This document shows positions 10,835 through 20,808 of a DNA stretch of 37,993 nt, one piece after another (positions within the stretch are counted from its first letter, which is position 1; every line of letters begins with the position of its first letter). The position numbers and the translations under genes are program-made. The DNA is from Chromera velia (lineage: Eukaryota; Sar; Chromeraceae), in contig JAHBMJ010005865.1 of the NCBI GenBank assembly GCA_018398765.1, forward strand, positions 17,501 through 55,493, read 5' to 3'. Under the pieces are notes generated by a model. It did not search any database and had not been told where the DNA came from. It worked only from the letters and a program-made list of their open reading frames with translations.

Positions 10835-11530
10835 ATGAAGTTTTGCATCCTTGGATCTAAATGCAAAAAGGAGAGAAATGTTTGGTGGAGATACCTGGTT
10901 GGCACAGCGCAGTTCCCCAAAAAACCTCTGATCACTTCTGTTGATTCTGAGCTCATCGAAGAGCTGATTCATATGTACAAGGATACCTTTCCCGATGAAG
11001 AGTGGAAAAACAGGTACGTCAGCTTTCTATTTTCAGAGCCTCCGTTTTTTTTTTTTCCACACGTCTATATCTCTTGCGCTATCCTCTCTTTGTCTGCTCC
11101 CACCCCCTCCCTTTTTTGCTTGTTTTTACTACCTGATGACGCAGCTGTTTGTCTATAAAGGTTGGCCAGGTTTGTACCTTCATTTTTTTTTTCTCTTTGC
11201 AGGTGGGCTAAGGTAAAGCCTACAGACGCAGGTATGGAGAAAACACACAAGACGATCAGTCTCCTTAACGAGGCCCTAAAAGTCGTCTTCGGTGATTTAT
11301 CCAAGCACACAGTTACCAACAAGGCCGGGAAGAGAGTCACTGTCTCAGTCATGGTCCTCCATCACTTTACGACCTCTTTGAATAACAGAATTGGATACGC
11401 GGAAGGAGAGGCAAGAACGGCCACTGAAGAGGCCACTGCTAGGGCGGCCGCTGCTGGGGCCGCTGCTACAGGTATGCAGGAGAGAGAGAGTGCAGGAAGA
11501 GGATGCCGAAATGGAAGACGTTCAAGATGA
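10835..11530 (+). CDS. Two-exon gene of unknown function
   Basis: Exons 10835-11013 and 11203-11530 join in frame through AG|GTACGT and a T-rich tract ending TTTGCAG, giving 168 residues. The N-terminal half has evenly mixed, well-folded-looking sequence with aromatic residues ([19 protein letters not shown]). The middle is Lys/Thr/Leu-rich ([16 protein letters not shown]), and the tail is an Ala-rich run followed by a basic end. I do not recognise the family. After about 11495 another frame reads GKYHSKKGWPTGSHWGGRK, so the true C-terminus may differ by a frameshift or a missed splice. The ATG lies within 5 bp of the GGAT satellite, so an upstream exon is possible. Confidence 0.5.
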
Positions 11531-11639
11531 GAGGGGGGGACGGAAAGTACCACTCCAAGAAAGGTTGGCCCACTGGCAGCCATTGGGGGGGGCGAAAAGG
11601 TCATCCCCCTCCTCATTATCATGGTCAAAATAAGATAAA

Positions 11640-12700
11640 ATTTCATAAAAATGATATTATTTACTCAATATTTTATTTTACACGCTCTAAGTCGGTGCAC
11701 TAGATGAATTAAAAGCTTCTGTCTTCATAAATTGCCCCAGAAACGTCCTAAAAGTTATAATTCTTTCATAAAAAAATGTTTTTTAAAACATGATAAAATA
11801 TGATAAAATATGAGGGAAATTAGTGACAAAATTCACTTTAAAAAAAATATGACTAATATATGACTATTCACTAGTTTTTTTTCACCATTTTTTTTCTCGT
11901 AAAATATATTAATTAAATAAATGGGAGTCGGTTGAACCCTCAGTTCATTCAATTTGTGGGTGTTTGTAAACTTGTGTAGCATTTTTTGTTTGTCCGCATA
12001 CAATATATACAAAAAAATATAAACCCACACAAAAAAAGTAAAATATGATAAAAATATGAATTTTTTATCATATTTTATCATATTTAGTCATATTTACTAA
12101 AAGTTTTATAGGGACAGTCTGAATATGATCGAAGTTCAATAACTCTGAAGACTTCAATTAACTTTGAAAGTCTAGGATCACTTCAATTTTTGTCTGACAA
12201 TTTCATCACACCTAAGTTACTCTAACTAGTTCATCATACCTATTGTGATACAATTATTTGTATTACTGGTACTGGTATATATGGTATTATGTCATAATTT
12301 AAATTGTGTCACACTATAGTTTCAGTATAAATTTTGGATGAGGATTAGGGTTTATGTCTGAAGGATTGGCCTGTTGCCCCAATGCCGAATAATAATTCTA
12401 GCGATAATTATTACAGACTCGGAGAATCATTATTATCTTGGCTTAACGCTGATTCGCGCTGCTGAACCTATTAATCAATCAATCAATCTTCTAGCTAAAA
12501 ATTTGAATATATGCAGCTGATAACAACTAACTCTTTGAACTAACTCAACTGAATAGCTAGCTAACTAACTGGTATACTAGTAGTAACTAATCAGGACACA
12601 TCGTATGACGCATCTAGCAGTATATTGAATTGAATTGCCAGCCTCACTGAATTGAGGCGATTAAAGCCGGTGAGCACCATATATTAATATCATATCATCT
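11640..12700. other. AT-rich repeat block
   Basis: No gene is seen. TGATAAAATATGATAAAA at 11791-11808 is repeated in inverse at about 12064-12083. A perfect hairpin lies at 12040-12076. A copy of the ATTGTGTCACACTATAGTTTCAGT repeat is at about 12235-12335. The inverted arms suggest remnants of a small transposon. Confidence 0.55.
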
Positions 12701-13095
12701 GTTAGCTTGGTACGAAGCTCTAGGCTCTAGCCTAGGCTCTAGCGTATTGGTACATGGTATTACAGCCTCAGCCTGAGTAACTTGAACAATTAAAAAGTAG
12801 AGCCAAAAGACTTTGAAACTTTGAAGTGATTCAAGTGACCAACCAAAAGCCAAAGTACAAAGCCTAAAGCCGGCATGAAAGGATAACGATAGAATAATTC
12901 GCAACCTTCAATGACATGTACAATCGTTCTTTCCCTCCATCATTGTCTTTCTCTTTTTTTCGTTCCAACATTTCTTCGATCATCTGGTTGTTGAATGCTC
13001 CAACCAAACCTCCAACGGCCTCGTGGATACTCTTGGACTCCAAGATCAGTTAGTTGGTTTGCCAGAGTCTTGCCAGAAGCATTGGGTGGTCCGGT

Positions 13096-15085
13096 CTACC
13101 GATTGGGAACTTTGAGAATCCTCACTTTATCTGCAGTGGCGAAAGATACGTCAGCACACAGTTTGCGTTTGAGTGAAAGTAGACCTACTACACGAGAAAA
13201 CAGATCCATCCTTGATTGATACAGAGAAGTGCATGAATGCTGTATGAATGAAAACATCTTTACGTTCCTGCATCAGAAGGGAGAAGGCCGGGAGTCCATA
13301 CAGCTTCGTAGAGGATGAAAAAAAAATGAAAGGAAACGAGACAATCAATCCTTCTTCAAAGCCGGATGCATGCAGAGGCTTGCGAGGTGCGAGGAAAAAA
13401 GAGAATCAAAAGGAAGGAGAGAAGGGAAGCAAAGGCACACGTACAAGCCCTAGTACTAGCCAATATGAACCAACAGGAGTGGAAACGCAGACAACCAGAG
13501 AGAAGTGCTGCATCCACCTTACTTGAAAGGATCGAGAGCAGACTGACAGGCAGACTTACCAAATACTTCCTGCACTTTCGCCCGATGTTCCATTTGTCAC
13601 CGCCCCCCTCCTCGCAGACACAGGAGGGGGGTCGGCGTTGACTGGCAACGAAGAGGAGTAGTGTTGTTTGCGGTGTGGAGGTACAGTCAATTTGACGGTC
13701 TCTGTCCCCCCTTCTCCGTCGTCCTCTTCGGCACCTCTCCGTGCATAAGGGTTGAAGGAGGCGAGAGGATCTCTCTCTGCGTTCATCATACTGAGCACAG
13801 CAGGTCGGCATGCGTCTTTCTCCTCCTCCCTCTCCAAGGACGACAACATTTCCTCACACTTTGGACCGCAGACCCGCGCCCACTGCCTGTCTCCCCAGAG
13901 AACATCGGAGGAACGAAGATGGAAACAGCCCATCAGACTCCACTCGGGGCTCTGGGAGAGGACAGGAATCCCCTGAAGACGGCGGAGCCTCAGAACGGCC
14001 TCTAGCACTACGGAAGGGGTGATCTGTTGAAGGACCGCATTCTGTTGGAGGGCATGGTCTCTCTGGCTCCACAATTCCTCATCCCCCTCCGACGAAAGAG
14101 AGAGGAACCCTTGTGCCAGCGGGCCGACACAGGCCTCAATTGTTTTTTTCGTATCCTCTTCTCCTACAGGGAACTCTGTGACCACATCCAATGCCTCCAA
14201 ACAGACGCCTGAAAAGAACTCGGCGTATCTGTTGCTGCAGGCGGAGCATCTGTAGCGGTGAGTGGAGACTGTTGGACTGGGAATGATTCGTTTGGGGGCT
14301 CAAGTGCCATGGGCAGGCGCAAGAAGCCCTTGGGAGGCCCTCCCTGACAGCACTATGGGGGGGGTGGGCGACCGAACAGCATTTACATACTGCCCATCCC
14401 ACTGTGATGTGTGGTCTGCAGGGAGCAGGGGGGTCTGTTCGTGTGTCATCGTTTCCGTCACTGTTAGGTTTCCTCATCAAGACTCGCCGTCCCTCAAATG
14501 CTGTTGACTCCTCTTTCCATCCGCCAAACGGCCTCACAAACGAATTTAGGAAGGAATCAGGGGGGACGACCTGGCCTCGGTACGGAGGAAGGGTAGATTC
14601 CGGAAAGGCTGTCCGTGCCTGGACATATGTTTCGGAGGTGATGTGTTGAAGGTGTTGGTAGGTCCAGAGATCATTGTCGTCTGACTGTCTCTGCTCCGTC
14701 ACCTCCTCCATCTCTTTCTGACCTTTCTCCTTGGAAAGACCACCGAACAGGCCAAAGGTGACTTCATGCAGAGCTTTCAGACACTCATCTGCATCCATCT
14801 CACATCAATTGAAAACAAGTCAGTTCGAATCACTAAAGAAGAAGAAAAGCGCAGGATGCCGCGATCAAAGGAAGAGAAACGCTTAGCGGCAGAGCCTCAG
14901 AGAGACACGAAGAGAGCGAGGCTGCATGTGCTTAATCATTCATTTGCCTCTTTGCATGTCTGTATATCTGGGTGTGTGTTTTTCTGCTTCAGTGCTCCCT
15001 CCCCTCTTTCTCCCGTCCGCCTGCCTGTCCTTCCACCGTCTGTCCGTTGGTCTATATGCTTATCTGCCTCCTGCATGTTTGAAGT

Positions 15086-15147
<62 letters not shown>

Positions 15148-15432
15148 TATGTGTCTGTGTGTGAGTGTGTGTGTGCATGTGTGTGTCTGTATGCCTGTAT
15201 GTTTGCGCATGTTGTGTATATTTGTGTGTGTGTGTGTGTGTATTTGTGTCTGTATGTCTATGTCTGTGTTTCTGTGTATGTCTGCATATGCGTGTAGGTG
15301 TCTGTGTGTATCTAGCTGCTTAATTCTCTCTCTGTTTTGTATGTCCTTCTGTCGATCTGACTGTCTGTCTGTCTATCTGCGTACGGGCATGTCCCTGTTT
15401 GTGTGTGTCTGTGTTTCTGTCTGTCTGCATGT

Positions 15433-15498
<66 letters not shown>

Positions 15499-15776
15499 AC
15501 ACGCCCTTGTACGCCTGTCTCGTTGTCTTTGTGTCTGCTTGTTTCTGTCTGAGGATCAAGTTGCACTTTAGCGTCAATGAGCGTGAGCGAAACAACGCAG
15601 TAAAGAAAACAGGAAGAGTGCACCAGAAACATCGCAGAGAGAGTCCTCTCACTGCGTCACTGACCTCTTTTTGAAGCCTCTGCTGCCTCTCGCTCCTGAA
15701 CATGACCTGCAGCAACGATAGCAGGAGACGAACTGTGTCATTAAAATCTTTCTCAGCTCAACTCTCTCTCTCTCTG

Positions 15777-15808
<32 letters not shown>

Positions 15809-15848
15809 TCTGTCTCTGTCTCTGTCTTTGTCTCTGTCTCTGTCTCTG

Positions 15849-15912
<64 letters not shown>

Positions 15913-18079
15913 TCCGTGTGTGTGTGCGAGCTCGGCGACGGGGGGAGGGAAATTCAAGTAGTGAAGAGAAGAGAAGAGAAGAGAGAGAAAAGGAGAAGAG
16001 GGCTGTGTACAGATATAAGATTTCCTCACGCACCGAGTGCAGGCTCGAAAAACCTACCATCGGTTTTCGCCTTCAACAAAGCAGCCATGGCCCTCAAAAG
16101 ATTTTCTCTTTTTACCCAGAGCTCGTCATACTGCAGCCTCCTCTTCTCTTCCTCCTCTTCAGGGGGCGGGGGTATCCGTGCGAGATCAGGGGACCCAGAC
16201 CTAGAATGAGAGGGTGCTGGGGACTTCGACGGGGGGGCAGGCGCGGTGGAGGATGCAATTTTTCCTGCAGGCATGCCATTGGACAGAGAGGAGGCCGCGG
16301 CGGTCTCAGGGGACCGTCGATCAAAAATGCGGAAGCAAGCACACGAAAATAGAAGAGAGAGAGAGACGGCCACACAGAAATTCAGGAGAGAGGTAGGCAG
16401 ACAGATAGTCAGAGAGAGACGGAGAGAGAAGACCGAGCCGCCAAGGAGACTCCCCCCGAGAGGTTGATTCAACCGCCCGCGCTCCTCTCTCGAGTGCGCC
16501 AGAAAGCCACCCAAGATGCAGAGAGAGAAAACACAGAGGGGAAGGCACACAAAGGGAAATGAGAAAGGGTACACCGGTTTGATTCTTTGTGGTCTACCGC
16601 AGTCGACCCTTTTTTCTCTTCTTTGACTAAACATTACAGACAACGGAACATGGGTCGAACGCACTCAACTTGCTGAAAAACGTATCCGTCCTCGCTCACT
16701 GTATCTATTGAAGCAGAGAAGACGTCACTGGAGGGAGGGAACTTCAAGAAAGTATTCGAAGAAAACAACCAACCTTTGCGGGTACCACTGGAGGCAAAAC
16801 GACGACTTCTTGACTTTCAGCTTCGAGACGGATGTGTTGCAAAAACAACAGGGCAGGAGCACACAAGGGTTAGACACCGTTGGCTTCTTCGCAGTCGACC
16901 TCTCTCTCTCTCTCTCTCTCTCTCTCGACTAATTGGGGGACGACAGTGCAAAATAAATCCGGTCGGATTCAAACTCGGGGCGAGAGCTCGGTCAAACTCG
17001 CATGCACAACGTGGCCGGGGCGCGGCGAACCACGATGGGAGGGATACACCATCACTTCGCCGAAAAGACAGACATGTCAGCTTTCGCTGACGAAGTCTGC
17101 ACAGCAAAGCTTTTCCCGAAGAAAGGAGAGTGAGAAAGGGTCAACTGTGCAAAGCCAGCGACTCACCTTGATACAAGTCTTCCGCAAGGTCTTCTGATCC
17201 TCCCTTGGCGGCTCGGTGAGAGTAGAGAAGAGTAGAGAAGAGAAGAGAAGAGTAGAGAAGAGTAGAGAAGAGTATGGAAGAGAGGAAAAGAGACAGCAGT
17301 CCGGACACGGAAAGAATGAGACCAGAACGAACGGAGGAGAACAAACACGAGAGGGAGGGAGGGAGAAAGAGAGAGGTAGAAGAAATTGGAGTTTCTGGAC
17401 CGACTTCTTTGTTTGGTGCTCGTCTGGCAGTCTCGGAAGCGAGAGGACCCATGGTCTTCTGCTTCCTCCTCAACATCCTGTGCAGGGGTGCGGGGAGGGT
17501 TGTCCTTCTGCGTGCACGGAAACAGGAAGGAAAGGAAAGCGTCACAAACGATGCTGATTCCATCTCACTTTAGTCAGTTGAACGTAAGTTGGAGGGAGTG
17601 CAAAGAGAAACGAACGTCACAGCAAGTGCAAGGCGGATCACTCAGAGCGGGCACTGTGAGTGTACATACATAAACAATCGGCACGCCACGACAGGAAGGG
17701 AAAAAGGGAGGTGGTCTGGACGGTCTCCGGACAAAAGTGCACTGAACGCAACACCCTCGACGATACTGTCTCCCTCATGACCGCATGCATCGAGTCAAAT
17801 CAAGCCCGTTGCTGTTGCTCAAATCAAACTGGTGAGAAAGGGGAGGAATTCTCACCGTCGCACGATGAAAAGGCGGACAAAAAGTGCGCTCAGGCGGATG
17901 ATATCCAGAAGAAGGCAATAAAAAGAATTGGGAAGAATGGGGGGGGAAAGGAAGGCAGGTGTGGAAGGAATATGGGAAGACAGCAGTAAGGCAGGCAAAC
18001 ACGAGAACTAAGAAAATGAACCTACCGTCGATCCGTCCATAGCTGTTGTTGCTGCCGTTGTTTGTTCCGTCCGAGCCGT
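13096..18079 (-). CDS. Multi-exon gene of unknown function, tentative model (5' end not found)
   Basis: Reading from high to low coordinates, exons that join in frame are: 18079-18026, 17888-17856, 17211-17167, one or more unresolved between 17160 and 16270, then 16264-16058, 15706-15665, 14788-14462, 14271-13560 and 13267-13096 (stop TAG at 13098-13096). All but the last two are flanked by phase-1 introns on both sides. The part from 16264 encodes a Pro/Ser-rich linker, an acidic-basic stretch ([17 protein letters not shown]) likely to be helical, and a longer mixed region with a CxxC pair (CSACSNRY). The C-terminus is VRILKVPNR. Strong evidence: donors GTAGGT at 16057 and 18025, GTGAGA at 17855, GTGAGT at 17166 and GTAAGT at 13559. 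Weak points: the 14462 donor (A|GTGACG) and the acceptors of the three 5'-most exons. An in-frame TGA upstream of 14271 shows an acceptor is needed there. No family recognised. Confidence 0.5.
15087..15500. repeat. CT and GT microsatellites in an intron
   Basis: (CT)n followed directly by (GT)n occurs at about 15090-15142 and again at about 15436-15494, with degenerate TGTG/TCTG between. On the minus strand they lie in the intron between the exons at 15706-15665 and 14788-14462. Confidence 0.9.
15762..15922. repeat. TCTCTG/CT then GT microsatellite
   Basis: (TC)n with interspersed TCTG units at 15762-15881 is followed by (TG)n to about 15912, again inside a minus-strand intron (between 16058 and 15706). 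This is the third CT-then-GT compound repeat within 900 bp. Confidence 0.9.
17214..17278. repeat. GAGAAGAGTA tandem repeat next to a splice acceptor
   Basis: Repeats of AGAGAAGAGT with 5-bp deletions run along the plus strand. On the minus strand they form a pyrimidine-only tract directly upstream of the proposed acceptor at 17212-17213, so they may serve as its polypyrimidine tract. Confidence 0.7.
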
Positions 18080-19149
18080 CTACAACCGCCCGGCAGCGAT
18101 TCCCTCAAGAACGACACTCAATACTGCTCCTACTCTCAGAAATTGGATAATGCGGCTGAGGGTGTTCACAAGTTTTCTGAGGGAGTCAAGCGATAGCACA
18201 CTTATTCTCTTCCAGGAAGATTCGTCAGGCAGGTGATGACTCGAATCCTGATCAGGTGATCCGAGTGGAATTAATGGAACATCATATTACCAGGCATAAG
18301 AGGAACTGCCCTGATGGCGCGTTCTTCAACTTGATGATCATACACGTCCGATCATGTCAGAACGTGCTCGCACCAAGACAGGACCTCACACAGTCTAGCT
18401 TGCACACAGAGAAATCACCACAAGATCCATATGAAACGGCCGGGGGGCCGGGCGCCCCGGCAGGCGGCGGGCCGGATCCGAGCCCGAAAAATTGCGGTCG
18501 CCGCGCGGCCCTGCTCCAGACCCCGGCCCCCGCGAAAGCCCTGGGCGCCCAGAAAAACCTCCGCGCCCCACCCTACCCCGCCCCCCCCATCCCGGCAGGA
18601 GCTAGAATGGTTAAGTTATTCCATCATTTTGTTTTTAAGTTATCAGTAGTAGTCATGTATTCAGTAGTATACAGTAGTAGCTAGAGTTAGCTAAAGTAGT
18701 AGTCTGCAATATTAATCTGGAATGGTCTAGAAGTATCCATAAGTTAAATTAAATCTTACGTTAATTATTTGATATTTGTTTTAAGTTCTCTAAAAGTTTG
18801 CTGTAGTTTGCTGTCAGTCTTTGCCTATTAAAGGCCCTGTTTACTTATTTACTTCTTGCATGGTTTTCTCTCTATTCGGAATTGCTAGATACAACAGTCT
18901 GAGATCTGAGCTCTATTCACTTCAATCTAATGCAATATGAATTCTTGATGAATTCTTGCCTTAACCAAGTACCGATGAAAAACAAACTTTGATATATACT
19001 GATATGTTGCAAAAAATTATACCAAATTTTATAAAAAATTTAGATATTGCCATAAAATCAAGTTCATCAGTGGGTTAACTCAATAATGATTATTCAATCA
19101 TTATTTAAGTTGATAATCATTATAGGCTCTTACCTCTGTTGTCTCTTCG
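18080..19149. other. Intergenic region with a GC-rich island (18436-18602)
   Basis: Most of this stretch is ordinary or AT-rich. The block at about 18436-18602 is overwhelmingly G+C (GCCGGGCGCCCCGG and similar) and contrasts sharply with both flanks. A plus-strand frame at 18256-18684 crosses it but has no recognisable domain, and the island reads as Pro/Ala/Arg low complexity in more than one frame. I do not call a gene here. Confidence 0.5.
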
Positions 19150-19407
19150 TACAAAAAGAAAAGAAAGGCTCTGTTGGCAGGTTTTGTTGACTTTTTAAAG
19201 GCGTTTGACACTGTACCGAGAGCAAAGTTAATTCAGAAACTGAGAAATGAGGGCGTGAGTGAGGCAGACATCTGCATGATCTGTGAAATGTACAGAGAGG
19301 TATGGGGCAAGCTTGACGGGGACTCTCTACGTTTTCGGAAGGGCGCTGGAGTGAAGCAAGAAGATGCCCTCTCACCTATTCTTTTTCTTCTCAGGGCAGG
19401 CTTCTGA
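19150..19407 (+). pseudogene. Truncated reverse-transcriptase fragment of a non-LTR retrotransposon
   Basis: The translation contains RT motif A (FVDFLKAFDTVP) and, about 60 residues on, motif B (GVKQEDALSPILF), with the usual L-rich and MYREVWG segment between. This order and spacing match LINE-type reverse transcriptases. The catalytic YxDD box, the finger domain and any endonuclease are absent; the frame stops at 19405-19407. In motif B the usual Gly-Asp is Glu-Asp. Only about 80 residues of a roughly 1000-residue protein survive, so it is a dead relic. Confidence 0.8.
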
Positions 19408-19444
19408 GATCGTCAGGCTTCTCATCAGTCATGGGGCACAGCAG
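19395..19444 (+). pseudogene. Half ankyrin repeat, possibly an isolated exon
   Basis: In the frame offset from the RT relic, the sequence after TTCTTCTCAG reads QASEIVRLLISHGAQQ, the second half of an ankyrin repeat, and is followed by GTAGTG as a potential donor. It could be a leftover exon of a decayed ankyrin gene, or an ankyrin-bearing segment captured at the retroelement's broken end. It overlaps the RT frame by 13 bp. Confidence 0.5.
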
Positions 19445-20278
19445 GTAGTGTAGCAGTGCACAGAGAGAGCCTTGTCACCAGATCGATGTGTCTCTATTGA
19501 ACGCTTTGTGCATGTGGGAGAGGTTTGTATGAATCAGTTTTGGAACTAAGCTCAACTACCTTTTCAACAGCCAACCTAGCAGCCGACCTCTTCTTTACTT
19601 TCCGATTCTTATGGTATAGCTATACCCAGGATAATACCTTGCAAGTTTGAGTAATTTAGACGAGTAATTTAGTTTAGTAATTTATTATAATAAAATAATT
19701 TAGAGTAATTTAAAGTTATTTCGAATAGTAAACTAAAGTAAGTTAGAAAGCTAAACTAAAAGCTAAATTACTAATTTTATATGGTTACACTTTGGCGGGT
19801 CGATTTTTCGTGAATGGTAAAGACTTAGACGTTCAAACAGACACTGCTTTAATACAGCTCTTACATAAACATATATAAAAAGACAAGAGAAAATAAAAGC
19901 CTGTCAGGCCCTGTCTTCAATCCGAGAAGCAGCGAGAAGCTAGGGCAGAGAAAGAGATGGTGTAGGGACATAAAACTTATAATAAACCTTATATATAAAG
20001 AGAAAGGGTGTAAGAGAAAACAATAAGACACATAAGCTAGTACATAAGGATTCTGATATCGACTGACATCAATGTCAATCAAGACGCTAGGCAGGCATTT
20101 TTCAAGAAACAGAAGAGATATACTATAAAGTGTACTGGATCGACTACCACGGCTGGAGCAATTATAACACAGAAGATATTACTAGAGATAACATGCCTTA
20201 AAAAACAAAACGATATGATGTGACATTGACATTATCGTCATCATGTGGAAAGCACTAATTTGGCTTGACCAGTTTCAT
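19445..20278. other. AT-rich intergenic spacer
   Basis: Nothing gene-like is seen. Positions 19640-19785 are built from repeated TAATTTAG, AATTTA and AGCTAAA elements. The region includes the 3' flank of the minus-strand galactokinase gene; no clear polyadenylation signal could be assigned. Confidence 0.6.
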
Positions 20279-20768
20279 TCAGTTCGGGACCTTATCCAGC
20301 CACTCCGTAGAAGTCCAAGCTCTCTGTGCCGGGTTCGGAATAAAAATGGAGGCTCCGGATGAAGGGGAGGCCTCGAACAGGTAGGTTCCCAGGTCGTCGG
20401 ACACCCACAGAGGCGGAGTCCGGGGCTTCTCGTAGTAACGACTCGTCACGGAGTCAATCACAGACCCCACTCGGTCGCGCATCACCAGACTCACAGTGCA
20501 GCCTCCCCAACCTGTAATCACAGCAAACGATGCGTGTCGACGATGACAAATACTCATGTTTCTCAACACTGTCATTTCCACACAGTCTCTTCAGACTTGT
20601 GCTCACGCATGTATGACCTGAAGACACCCCGTTATCTTCAAATCACTTCGAATTCCTACCCGTCGCTTTCTCTCTCTGACTCTGACTTATACACTCTCTC
20701 TCACACACACACACACGCACACGCACACGCACTCTGTCTGTCCGTCTGTCTGCCTGTCTGCATCTCTC

Positions 20769-20808
<40 letters not shown>

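Noticed and set aside
10138-10956. 272-codon minus-strand frame rich in His-Pro-Ser-Ile
   Set aside because: Produced by the GGAT satellite; parallel open frames exist in the other registers.
11472-11495. A 24-nt GT...AG segment at the end of the small gene
   Set aside because: Too short for a spliceosomal intron; probably chance.
18256-18684. 142-codon plus-strand frame
   Set aside because: No domain, and it crosses the compositional edge of the GC-rich island; no splice or homology support.
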